From Streptomyces katrae (GTDB taxonomy: Bacteria > Actinomycetota > Actinomycetes > Streptomycetales > Streptomycetaceae), in assembly GCF_000717655.1 (NCBI RefSeq), contig NZ_JNZY01000035.1, forward strand, positions 29,678 through 93,677: a stretch of 64,000 bases of DNA. The letters run 5' to 3'. A program made the translations under genes and the position numbers. The notes beneath the pieces are model-generated. The model worked only from the letters and a program-made list of their open reading frames with translations, had not been told where the DNA came from and did no database searches. Of the stretch, positions 1 through 9,038 are shown one piece after another (position 1 is the stretch's first letter; each line of letters opens with the position of its first letter).

Positions 1-2
1 GG

Positions 3-1139
3 ATGGCGCTGCCGCTCGGGACCGGGCTCGCCGCGGCCACCCTGCGCACCCTCGCCCGGACCCAGACCGGCGGCCGCGGCCCCGACACCGGGAAGATCCC
101 GGGGCCGCTGCGCGGGGCGGGTCCGCAGCTGCCGCCGGGATGCACCGGCACCGAGGCGACCCTCGCCTTCCCGGCGGTGCTCGCCGAGGCACGGCGGTGG
201 GGGATGCCCGAGGAGGCGGTGGCCCGGCTCCTCCCGGCGGCCGAGCGGTGCCTGGACTGGCTGCGCGGCGCCCTGGGGCAGGACGGGTTCCTGGCCGATC
301 CCGATCCCGGGCCGCGCCGCTGCGAGACCCAGGCCCATGCCCACCGGGCCGCGCTGCTCGGGGCCGACCTGCTCGCCGGATGCGGGCGGCCCGGCGCCGA
401 GGAGTGGCGGGAATGGGCGGCCGCGCTGCGGGAGCGGTTCCGGGAGGCGTTCTGGATCGACGGCCCGGACGGCGGCCGGCCCGCGACGGCCCTGCACCCC
501 GACGGGCGGCCGCTGCCCCGCCTGACAGGGGCCGCCGCCCACCTCCTGGACACCGGCCTGCTGGGCGGCGGCCGGCTCGCCCCGGGGCTGCTGGACCGGG
601 TCCGCACCGAGCAGCTCGCCCGTCTGCTCGGGGCCCCCGCCATGGATTCCGGATGGGGGCTGCGCAGCATGGCGTTCCGGGAGCCGGGCCACAACCCCTT
701 CGGCCACCGCTCGGGCGCGGTGCGGGCGTACGAGAGTGCCGTGGCGGTCGCCGGGCTGGCCCAGGCCGGCTTCGAGAAGGAGGCCGCCGGACTGCTGCGG
801 GGCCTGCTGGACGCGGCGGAGAGCTTCGGGTACCGGCTGCCGGAGATGTACGCCGCCGAGCAGCGCACGGTGGGCAGCGCACCGCTGCCGCACCCGGCGG
901 CCTGCCGCCCCGCGGCGGTGGCCGCTGCCGCCGGGGTCCATGCCCTGACCGCCCTCGCCGGGATCCGTCCCGACGCCCCCGCGGGCACGGTCGCCCTCGT
1001 CCCGCTGCCCGGAGCTCCCCTCGGCGCCCTCCGGTTCTCCGACCTGCAGATCTCGGGGGAACCGTTCGCCGTCCGGATCAGCCGGCTGGGCCTCGCCATG
1101 GTGGAGGAGGCAGCCGATGCGCTCCAACTCGGCGGTTAG
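3..1139 (+). CDS. Glycogen-debranching-type glycosidase, C-terminal part (5' truncated)
   Basis: C-terminal 378 residues of an (alpha/alpha)6-toroid glycoside hydrolase resembling amylo-alpha-1,6-glucosidase / debranching proteins; the frame is open to the left edge, so the N-terminal domain lies outside the window. Family-like landmarks are CTGTEATLAFP, DSGWGLRSMAF, HNPFGHRSGAVRAYESA and LPEMYAAEQ. In classical members the penultimate block reads VWPHD; here it is VRAYES, so the usual acidic residue at that spot is missing and hydrolytic activity is uncertain. Expected role: trimming alpha-1,6 branches of glycogen or a related glucan in the cytoplasm. It ends about 120 bp before the Nudix gene and is unlikely to share its promoter. 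Confidence 0.72.
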   Translation: MALPLGTGLAAATLRTLARTQTGGRGPDTGKIPGPLRGAGPQLPPGCTGTEATLAFPAVLAEARRWGMPEEAVARLLPAAERCLDWLRGALGQDGFLADPDPGPRRCETQAHAHRAALLGADLLAGCGRPGAEEWREWAAALRERFREAFWIDGPDGGRPATALHPDGRPLPRLTGAAAHLLDTGLLGGGRLAPGLLDRVRTEQLARLLGAPAMDSGWGLRSMAFREPGHNPFGHRSGAVRAYESAVAVAGLAQAGFEKEAAGLLRGLLDAAESFGYRLPEMYAAEQRTVGSAPLPHPAACRPAAVAAAAGVHALTALAGIRPDAPAGTVALVPLPGAPLGALRFSDLQISGEPFAVRISRLGLAMVEEAADALQLGG

Positions 1140-1231
1140 GCGGTGTCCGCGGATCATGGCCGGGACCGGGTCTGATCCGCCGGACACCCCCTGCTTGGGG
1201 GCGGCCGCCTCAGGGATCACGAAAGCTCTGT

Positions 1232-1262
1232 TTATCGTCAGGCAGACGACTATGATCGCGGC
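1232..1262 (+). promoter_or_regulatory. Putative operator overlapping a leaderless promoter of the Nudix/NrtR-like gene
   Basis: Imperfect palindrome TTATCGTC-N5-GACGACTA (1232-1252) runs into a -10-like TATGAT (1251-1256), and the ATG follows six bases later with no Shine-Dalgarno sequence. The gene is therefore probably transcribed from its own A of ATG, and an occupied palindrome would block the -10. Autoregulation by the encoded NrtR-like protein is the simplest reading; that is inference. Confidence 0.45.
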
Positions 1263-2009
1263 ATGTCGCCCTACGACCCGTCGGCCTATCCGCCCTTCGC
1301 TGTCACCGTCGACCTGGTCGTGCTCACCGTGCGGCGTCACGCGCTCTGTGCGCTGGTCGTCCGCCGGGGTGAGCAGCCGTTCCAGGGACGCTGGGCTCTG
1401 CCCGGCGGTTTCGTGCGCGGAGACGAGGACCTGGCCGCGGCCGCGGCCCGGGAGCTCTCCGAGGAAACCGGCCTGTGCGCCCACGATCCGGCCGAGCCGG
1501 GCGCGGGCAACGGGGCGCACCTCGAACAGCTGGCCACGTACGGGGACCCGAAGCGGGATCCGCGCATGCGTGTCGTCAGCGTGGCGCATCTGGTCCTGGC
1601 TCCGGACCTGCCCGCGCCCCGGGCCGGCGGAGACGCCAACAGCGCGCGCTGGGCCCCCGTCGACGAGCTCCTGGCCGTCGAGGACGAGGCGGCCTCGGGG
1701 CTGGCCTTCGATCACGCCCGGATCCTCGCCGACGGTGTGGAGCGGGCCCGTTCCAAGATCGAGTACTCCTCGCTGGCCACGGCGTTCTGCCCGCCCGCGT
1801 TCACCGTCGGCGAGCTGCGCCGGGTCTACGAGGCCGTGTGGGGCGTGGCCCTCGACCCCCGCAACTTCCACCGCAAGGTCACCGGGACCCCCGGGTTCCT
1901 GGTGCCGGGCGGGGGGACGACGACTCGTCAGGGCGGCCGTCCCGCCCAGCTGTTCCGGGCCGGCGGGGCGACCCTGCTCAACCCGCCCATGCTGCGCCCG
2001 GAAGTCTGA
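1263..2009 (+). CDS. Nudix hydrolase / NrtR-like transcriptional regulator
   Basis: 248-residue protein with an N-terminal Nudix fold and a C-terminal winged-helix region. The Nudix box is complete (residues 49-71: G49, E55, R63-E64, E67-E68, G70), so catalysis on an ADP-ribose-like or nucleoside-diphosphate substrate is possible. The C-terminal half (EYSSLATAFCPPAFTVGELR, then NFHRKV and a basic GRPAQLFR tail) matches the layout of NrtR regulators of NAD metabolism, which sense ADP-ribose. Many NrtR proteins have a degenerate Nudix box; this one does not, so it may be a bifunctional enzyme-regulator. There is no ribosome binding site before the ATG, and a -10-like TATGAT six bases upstream suggests a leaderless message. 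Confidence 0.8.
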   Translation: MSPYDPSAYPPFAVTVDLVVLTVRRHALCALVVRRGEQPFQGRWALPGGFVRGDEDLAAAAARELSEETGLCAHDPAEPGAGNGAHLEQLATYGDPKRDPRMRVVSVAHLVLAPDLPAPRAGGDANSARWAPVDELLAVEDEAASGLAFDHARILADGVERARSKIEYSSLATAFCPPAFTVGELRRVYEAVWGVALDPRNFHRKVTGTPGFLVPGGGTTTRQGGRPAQLFRAGGATLLNPPMLRPEV

Positions 2010-2158
2010 GGCCCCGCCACCCGCACCATCGCGATCCGCGCCGCCGTCGACACGCTCGCGAACGCACCCTGGTTGCGCCGAAAATCGGACATATCGCGTT
2101 ATCTTGTTTGCGGTACTCACGCTGCCGCAGAGCGGTCTCACCCCCCGCGAGAGAAGCG

Positions 2159-3964
2159 ATGCTCCAGGCCATCGGACTCACCAGCACACCCCGTCGAGAC
2201 CTCCCGCCCCTCGTGGACGACCTCACCTTCGAGGCCCGCCCGGGGACCGTGACCGCCCTCCTCGGCGAACCGGGATCGGGCAAGACCACCGCACTGCGGC
2301 TCATGCTCGAACTCGAACCGGGCCGCGGCGTCACCTACTTCCGCGGACGCCCGCTGCACCGGATTGCGCATCCCGGCCGTGAAGTCGGCGTGCTGCTCGG
2401 CGACGTCCCCGGCAACCCGGCGCGCACCGTCCGGGGTCAGTTGCGGATGCTGTGCGCCGCCGCCGGGGTGCCGGCCTCCCGGGCCGACACCATGCTGGAG
2501 GTCGTCGGCATCGCGGGCCTGCGCGACCAGCGGCTCGGCTCGCTCTCGCTCGGCATGGACCGCCGGGTGGCGCTGGCCGCGGCGCTGCTCGCCGATCCGT
2601 GCACGCTGCTCCTCGACGAGCCCGCCGCCGGACTCGCGCCCCGCGAGCGCGGCTGGCTGCACGGGCTGCTGCGCGGTCACGCCTCCCTCGGCGGCGCGGT
2701 GCTCTTCACCACCGACGACGCGAAGGAGGCCGCCCGCAGCGCGGACCGGGTCGTGAGCATCGAGGCGGGCCGGCTCGTCGCCGACCAGGACGCGGCCGAG
2801 TTCGCCCGTACCCGGCTGCGGCCGCGGGTCGCCGTGCGCAGCCCGCACGCCGCCCGGCTGGCCGACGTACTCGGTCGGGAGGCCCGGGACGCCCAGCGTG
2901 CGGTGGAGATCGTCGAGGAGTCCGGCACTCGCCTGTCGGTGTACGGCAGCAGCTGCGCCGAGGTCGGCGAAGCGGCGTTCCGGCACGGCGTGCTGGTCCA
3001 CCAGCTCGCCGACGAGACCGGGGACGCCGGCGCCGCCTGCCGGTCCGTACCGCCGGTGCCCCAGGCGCGCACCGAGCCCGGCACGGACCCTGCGGGCGAC
3101 GCCGCTGCGGCCGAAGCCGGATCCCTGCCCTCCCAGAGCGGCAGCCGGTCGGCTGCCCGCAGCGGGATCACGGCCTCGGCGGTACGCCGGGTCGGCGGGC
3201 CGCTGCGGCCGCTGCGCTACGAGCTGCGCCGGGTCTTCGGTACCGCCGTGCCCGTCCTCACCGCGGCCGTCGTCGTCGCCGTCTCCGCCGTCACCGCCCT
3301 GGTGCTGGCGCGGGCCGGCGGCACCCCGCAGAACCGGCTGCTCGCCGCCTGGCCGGAGCTGTTGCCCCTGCCCCCCGCCGCCCTCGGCGCGGGACTGCTC
3401 GGTGCCCTGGCCTTCGGCGAGGAGTACCGCTACCCCGTGCTCGCCGCCGACCGCGGCACCGTGCCGCGCCGGCTGGGCCTGCTCGCCGCCAAACTGACCG
3501 TCTGTGCGGGCCTCGCCCTGATGTTCGGAGGGCTCGCGGTCACCGCCGACGCCGCCGCCCTGAAGCTCGTCTTCGACCGCGGGCCGCTGCGCACCCCCGC
3601 GGAATGGGTGTCCCCGGCCGCGAGTTGGGCCGGACTGCTCATCGGCTGCGCCTGGGCCGGCGTGCTGGCCTCCGGCGTCTTCCGGTCGGCCACCGCGGGC
3701 CTGGCGGCCGTGCTCGCCGTCCCGGTCATGGTGGTTCCGCTCGTCCGCAAGGCGCTGGACGGTCCCTCCGCGTACCAGGCGAGCGGACTCGCGGCCCGGC
3801 TGCGCGGGCTGGCCTGGGCGCAGTGGCCCCCGGAGGCGGACCGCCTGGTCCTGGGGGCCCTGCGGGTGATGGCCCAACCCGTCGGCACCGCGCTGGTGTT
3901 GTCGCTGATGGTCCTGTTGTGCGCCTATGGGTTCACAGGACTGCGCAGCCGCGTCCGTTGGTAA
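2159..3964 (+). CDS. Fused ABC transporter: N-terminal ATPase, C-terminal ABC-2-type membrane domain
   Basis: 601 residues from an ATG preceded by GAGAAG. Residues 1-230 are an ABC ATPase: Walker A GEPGSGKTT (36-44), signature LSLGMD (129-134), Walker B LLLDEP (150-155). A low-complexity Ala/Pro/Ser linker follows, and the last ~270 residues hold about six hydrophobic segments of an ABC-2 permease half. ATPase and permease are normally separate genes in exporters of this type. The H-loop position reads LFTTDDAKEA, so the usual His is Asp, which may lower ATP turnover. Substrate unknown. It lies 205 bp upstream of the FadR-like regulator in the same direction. Confidence 0.82.
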   Translation: MLQAIGLTSTPRRDLPPLVDDLTFEARPGTVTALLGEPGSGKTTALRLMLELEPGRGVTYFRGRPLHRIAHPGREVGVLLGDVPGNPARTVRGQLRMLCAAAGVPASRADTMLEVVGIAGLRDQRLGSLSLGMDRRVALAAALLADPCTLLLDEPAAGLAPRERGWLHGLLRGHASLGGAVLFTTDDAKEAARSADRVVSIEAGRLVADQDAAEFARTRLRPRVAVRSPHAARLADVLGREARDAQRAVEIVEESGTRLSVYGSSCAEVGEAAFRHGVLVHQLADETGDAGAACRSVPPVPQARTEPGTDPAGDAAAAEAGSLPSQSGSRSAARSGITASAVRRVGGPLRPLRYELRRVFGTAVPVLTAAVVVAVSAVTALVLARAGGTPQNRLLAAWPELLPLPPAALGAGLLGALAFGEEYRYPVLAADRGTVPRRLGLLAAKLTVCAGLALMFGGLAVTADAAALKLVFDRGPLRTPAEWVSPAASWAGLLIGCAWAGVLASGVFRSATAGLAAVLAVPVMVVPLVRKALDGPSAYQASGLAARLRGLAWAQWPPEADRLVLGALRVMAQPVGTALVLSLMVLLCAYGFTGLRSRVRW

Positions 3965-4069
3965 GAGACCGTTCGTGATCGTTCCCGAGCCGGAGAAAGT
4001 CCCAACGGGACCGATCCGGTCCGCATCATGTGAACCGGACCACAACTCCCCGCAAAGGGCCCGGTTCTT

Positions 4070-4075
4070 TACGAT
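4070..4075 (+). promoter_or_regulatory. Possible -10 element (TACGAT) upstream of the FadR-like gene
   Basis: The ~205 bp between the ABC gene and the FadR-like gene is the only AT-richer stretch nearby. It contains TACGAT about 95 bases before the chosen GTG; no convincing -35 lies 17-18 bases upstream. A small inverted repeat, GTCCC-AAC-GGGAC (3999-4011), sits just after the ABC stop codon and could be a weak terminator stem. Confidence 0.25.
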
Positions 4076-4169
4076 AAGTCGTCAATTGCGTAGGAGGCAC
4101 CGATCACCCTTTCGTGTGCTTTTCACCAAAGACCTCAAGGGTCATCGAGGCAAGGCCGACAAAGGATTC

Positions 4170-5057
4170 GTGAGTACCCTTGCGCACACCATGATGACCG
4201 CCGCCCGCCATGCCGACTCCGGCCTCGCCGGTCCGGGCGAACTCGACCGCTACCCCTACGCGGAAGCCTCCGGGGCCGACCGCGTCGGAGCGCCCCACTG
4301 GGACGGCGCCGACGTCGAGTTGAGCCGGGTCGGCCGCCGCGCCACAGGCAGCCGCGGTCGCGGCCTGCACGGCCAACTCGTCCAGCAGCTCGGCCAGATG
4401 ATCGTCTCCGGCGACCTCGGCGCAGACCGCCCGCTGGTCCCCGAGGAGATCGGCCAGCGCTTCGAGGTCTCCCGCACCGTGGTCCGCGAATCGCTGCGCG
4501 TGCTGGAGGCCAAGGGCCTCGTCAGCGCCCGCCCCAACGTCGGCACCCGCGTCCGCCCCGTCGCCGACTGGAACCTGCTCGACCCCGACATCATCGAGTG
4601 GCGCGCATTCGGCCCCCAGCGCGACGACCAGCGCCGCGAGCTCAACGAGCTCCGCTGGACCATCGAACCCCTCGCCGCCCGCCTCGCCGCCGGCCACGGC
4701 CGCCCTGACATCCAGCAGCGCCTCGCCGACATGGTCGAGATCATGGGCCACGCCCTCGGCCAGGGCGACGCGATCACCTTCGCGCGCGCCGACAACGAGT
4801 TCCACGCGCTCCTCATCCAGGTCGCGGGCAACCGCATGCTGGAGCACCTGTCCGGCATCGTCTCCGCCGCGCTCCACGTCTCGGGAAGCCCCGTCACCGC
4901 CTGCGACCGGCCCAGCGAGGCCTGCGTCGCGCACCACGCGCGGATCGTCGAGGCCCTCGCCGCCGGGGACGCGACAGGTGCCGAGAACGCCATGCGCCAG
5001 CTCCTGATGGTGCACCCGGAGGTCGAGCGTGTGGTCCCGGCCCCGCGCGAGCACTGA
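4170..5057 (+). CDS. FadR-subfamily GntR transcriptional regulator
   Basis: 295 residues from a GTG with AAAGGA four bases upstream. An N-terminal extension of ~60 residues precedes the winged helix: GRGLHGQLVQQLGQMIVSGD leads to the recognition region EEIGQRFEVSRTVVRESLRV and the wing SARPNVGTRV. The C-terminal all-helical FCD domain carries metal/effector-site signatures: DNEFHALL, then HHARIVEAL. FCD regulators bind organic acids or sugar acids and release operator DNA; the ligand here cannot be told. It lies between the transporter and hrdB, with a 517-bp gap before hrdB, so it is probably not co-transcribed with the sigma factor gene. Confidence 0.85.
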   Translation: MSTLAHTMMTAARHADSGLAGPGELDRYPYAEASGADRVGAPHWDGADVELSRVGRRATGSRGRGLHGQLVQQLGQMIVSGDLGADRPLVPEEIGQRFEVSRTVVRESLRVLEAKGLVSARPNVGTRVRPVADWNLLDPDIIEWRAFGPQRDDQRRELNELRWTIEPLAARLAAGHGRPDIQQRLADMVEIMGHALGQGDAITFARADNEFHALLIQVAGNRMLEHLSGIVSAALHVSGSPVTACDRPSEACVAHHARIVEALAAGDATGAENAMRQLLMVHPEVERVVPAPREH

Positions 5058-5574
5058 CGGGCGTACGGACGGCGGCGCGGGAGTACTCGCACGTGCCGCC
5101 GGAGTGCGTTGGTGGTGGCGCCGGCGCCCTGGAGGTACCCCGGGACGCAGTCCGGTGGGGGCGCCTCCCGGCGGAGGCCGGGCAGACGCCCCGGCGACAC
5201 CGGCGTACGCAGGCCCTCGACCGCAGGTCAGCGGACACGGGCCCCGGCGGGGGCCGGCCCCGCACCACCGTCGGCGACCTCGTACGGCGCCCTCCGGCCG
5301 CGTCCGGGCCGCGTGTACGACCGTATGACCGGCATAGGGGCAATCGGGGTGTGACTCGGGCCACGAAGAATTCGGCGTAACACTCCGCGAGGTCAAGCGA
5401 TGACCTAGAGAGGTGATGGCCGACGGAGGGAAGACAGCAGCCCTTGCGGGTGCTGTGCAGCTCCCCGGCCCCTGCCCGCGCCCCCGGCCCATCCCCAGTC
5501 GGTGGTCGTCGGCTCCGGTCCAGCACCACCCGGCCGGGGTCGGAAGCCGTTTCCATCGTTCCGAGAGGTTGTTC
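5058..5574 (+). promoter_or_regulatory. Long hrdB leader/promoter region with an ECF-like promoter
   Basis: A 517-bp stretch with no convincing gene. Its right third is less GC-rich and contains GTAAC (5377-5381), 16 bases, then CGATGA (5398-5403), an ECF-sigma-type arrangement about 170 bases before the hrdB start. In Streptomyces the principal sigma gene hrdB is known to depend on the ECF sigma factor ShbA; matching this motif to ShbA is inference. The remainder is GC-rich and I see nothing else in it. Confidence 0.4.
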
Positions 5575-7149
<1,575 letters not shown>

Positions 7150-7171
7150 CCGGGCCGGGGGCTGTAGGGAG

Positions 7172-7199
7172 GTGGCCGCGCGCGGGTGCGCTCGGCCAC
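7172..7199 (+). terminator. Hairpin terminator after hrdB
   Basis: Stem GTGGCCGcGCGC / GCGCtCGGCCAC with loop GGGT and a single C-T mismatch, starting 23 bases after the hrdB stop. There is no T-run, as is usual in Streptomyces. Confidence 0.6.
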
Positions 7200-7250
7200 A
7201 GGGCGTCCCACTCTGGGTGGAGTCATGCACACTCAGAGTCAGGAGGCCTC

Positions 7251-8228
7251 ATGCGTCGTCCCTTTTCCCGTGCTCTGGCGGGCGCGCTGGCCCTGGTGGC
7301 GGGAGCGGCCGCCGGGCCGCTGGCCCAGGCACCGCACGCGGCTGCGGACAGTGTGGTGATCGGCGGGAAGCCGGTGAAGGCGGCCGACAGCCCGTGGGTG
7401 GTGGCCCTCGCCAGCCGTGACCGGTTCGGGGGTACGCGGGGCGGCCAGTTCTGCGGAGGCGTCATCGTGGGCCCGACGAAGGTGCTGACGGCGGCCCACT
7501 GCCTGGGACGTCAGGTGCTGGGCGGCCCGATCGAGTCCGTCCCCGACTTCCGGGTGATCACCGGGCGTACGCAGCTGAGGGCTGCCGAGGGCCGGGAGAT
7601 CGCGGTCCGCTCGGCCCGGGTGAACCCGGGCTACGACACGCGGAGCAACGCCGGCGACCTGGCCGTTCTGGAGCTCGAGGAAGCCGTACCCGCGCACTAC
7701 GTGCTCCCCATGGCCGGGGACGGCCACCCAGGGTACGAGGCGGGCGGCGAGGCGGCCGTCTACGGCTGGGGCGACACGAGCGGTTTCGGTGACTACGCGT
7801 ACGCACTGCGTGCCGCGCGGGTGACGGTCCTGGCGGACGAGGTCTGCCGACGCGCCTACCCGGGGGACGCGGACGGGCAGTACCGGCCGGAGTCCATGGT
7901 GTGCGCGGGGCACCGCGACGGCGGCAGGGACGCTTGCCAGGGGGACAGCGGCGGGCCGCTGGTGGCCCAGGGCCGGCTCATCGGGCTGGTGTCCTGGGGA
8001 CGGGGCTGCGGGCGCCCCGACAGTCCAGGGGTGTACACGAAGATCGCGCCGCTCACCGGCTTCGTGACGGCCTCCGAGACGGCCGAGCGGCAAAGCACCG
8101 GCCAGGACGTCGCGTGGGGCGCCCAAAGGCGCTCCGGACCCGCTGCACGGCCTGGACGGGGGCCTGTGACACGGGAGCCGCAGGGGGCGCCGGGAGCGCC
8201 CGGGGGACCTCGGCGCTCGAGCCGCTAG
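7251..8228 (+). CDS. Secreted trypsin-like serine protease (S1 family)
   Basis: 325 residues from an ATG with a strong AGGAGG four bases upstream. N-terminus MRRPFSRALAGALALVAG followed by Ala-rich sequence is a Sec signal peptide; the mature chain probably starts at the VIGG near residue 36, as in activated trypsins. Triad: His83 (LTAAHC), Asp136 (NAGDLAVLEL), Ser233 (CQGDSGGP). Asp227, six residues before the Ser, fills the S1 pocket and predicts cleavage after Arg or Lys. Six cysteines fit three disulfides. The last ~45 residues (after VYTKIAPLTGFV) are a low-complexity Arg/Gly/Pro tail not needed for the fold. It faces the small zinc-ribbon gene tail to tail. Confidence 0.92.
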   Translation: MRRPFSRALAGALALVAGAAAGPLAQAPHAAADSVVIGGKPVKAADSPWVVALASRDRFGGTRGGQFCGGVIVGPTKVLTAAHCLGRQVLGGPIESVPDFRVITGRTQLRAAEGREIAVRSARVNPGYDTRSNAGDLAVLELEEAVPAHYVLPMAGDGHPGYEAGGEAAVYGWGDTSGFGDYAYALRAARVTVLADEVCRRAYPGDADGQYRPESMVCAGHRDGGRDACQGDSGGPLVAQGRLIGLVSWGRGCGRPDSPGVYTKIAPLTGFVTASETAERQSTGQDVAWGAQRRSGPAARPGRGPVTREPQGAPGAPGGPRRSSR

Positions 8229-8273
8229 CCGGGGCCGCGAACCGTCGTGCCCCGGCGGGGCTCCGGACGTGAG

Positions 8274-8311
8274 GACGGGCGGTACCCCTGGGTCTCAGGG
8301 GTCCGCCCGTC
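8274..8311. terminator. Bidirectional terminator between the protease and zinc-ribbon genes
   Basis: Stem GACGGGCGGtACCCCTG / CAGGGGTCCGCCCGTC with a 5-base loop and one bulged T, followed at once by a second small stem (ACCGGCC-T-GGCCGGT, 8313-8327). It lies between convergent genes, so it probably ends both transcripts. Confidence 0.75.
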
Positions 8312-8360
8312 GACCGGCCTGGCCGGTCCTGGCTCGTCGGATGCGAGGTATAGGCCTGTG

Positions 8361-8594
8361 TCAGCGGTCCTCGGGGTCGGCATTGGCCGTCGGAGCGGAC
8401 GTGAGCCGCTCGGTCTCATCCTGTATATCCGCGGCGATCTTCTTGAGTTCCGGCTCGAACTTACGCCCGTGGTGGGCGCAGAACAGCAGTTCACCGCCGC
8501 TCAGCAGGACGACGCGCAGATATGCCTGGGCGCCGCAACGGTCGCATCGGTCAGCGGCCGTCAGCGGGGTCGCGGGTGTCAGAACAGTAGTCAC
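8361..8594 (-). CDS. Small zinc-ribbon protein (DUF7455-like)
   Basis: 77 residues from a GTG with GAGG six bases upstream. Two metal-ligand clusters are visible: CDRCGAQA near residue 17 and FCAHHG near residue 38, giving a C-x2-C ... C-x2-H arrangement that should hold one zinc. The C-terminal third is a charged helix. Such short proteins are common in actinobacteria, usually unstudied; DNA-, RNA- or RNA-polymerase-binding is possible but unproven. It is divergent from parE across a 444-bp gap and convergent with the protease gene. Confidence 0.8.
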   Translation of the reverse strand: MTTVLTPATPLTAADRCDRCGAQAYLRVVLLSGGELLFCAHHGRKFEPELKKIAADIQDETERLTSAPTANADPEDR

Positions 8595-9038
8595 GTCGCC
8601 TCTTCTCTAGCTCGACGAGCTGTCGTACCAGGGTCAACATCCAACCAGGCCGAAAACGTTCCCGCTCGCGGCTTTTCCTCGAAACTTCCTTCCGAAGCTG
8701 GCCGGCTGTTGCCGGTTGGCGGCGAAGGAGCCGTATTGCGTTGCTTTACGGTTTCGCGTTGTCAGTCGTTCGCTTGTAGCAGTTCCGTCCTCCCCGGCGT
8801 GAGTGCCGGTTGTGCATGAGGACGTGCCCGAACCCTAAATGGTTCATGCCTCGAAGGGAACGTGATGTTTGCTTCACCCCCCCGGGGGATCGAACACCCG
8901 TGCGGCCCTGCACTAGGCTGATGAAGCGCGAGGGTGGCGTTGCATCGGCTCTACCAGGCCTCGGTACCCTTCGACCGGCAACCGAGCCACCCTGCGCCCG
9001 ACGGGCCAGAAAAAGAAATTCAGCGAGGAGCGAACTGC
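8595..9038. other. Intergenic region between divergent zinc-ribbon and parE genes
   Basis: 444 bp without a supportable gene. It must hold the promoters of both divergent genes; apart from the inverted repeat noted at 8609-8621 I see no clear -35/-10 pair, RNA gene or repeat. The part before parE is locally less GC-rich, with AAAAAGAAATT just before the parE ribosome binding site. Confidence 0.5.
8609..8621 (-). promoter_or_regulatory. 13-bp perfect inverted repeat upstream of the zinc-ribbon gene
   Basis: AGCTCG-A-CGAGCT lies directly upstream of the Shine-Dalgarno sequence of the small minus-strand gene. It could be an operator or part of the 5' leader. A TTGACC (minus strand, around 8631-8636) lies near it but without a well-spaced -10. 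Confidence 0.25.

Noticed and set aside
2138..4045. Minus-strand open frame opposite the ABC fusion
   Set aside because: Low-complexity, Gly/Arg/His-rich product with no domain; Walker motifs lie on the plus strand.
8247..8819. Plus-strand reading frame opposite the zinc-ribbon gene
   Set aside because: No ribosome binding site or domain; it runs over the terminator and opposite a better-supported small gene.
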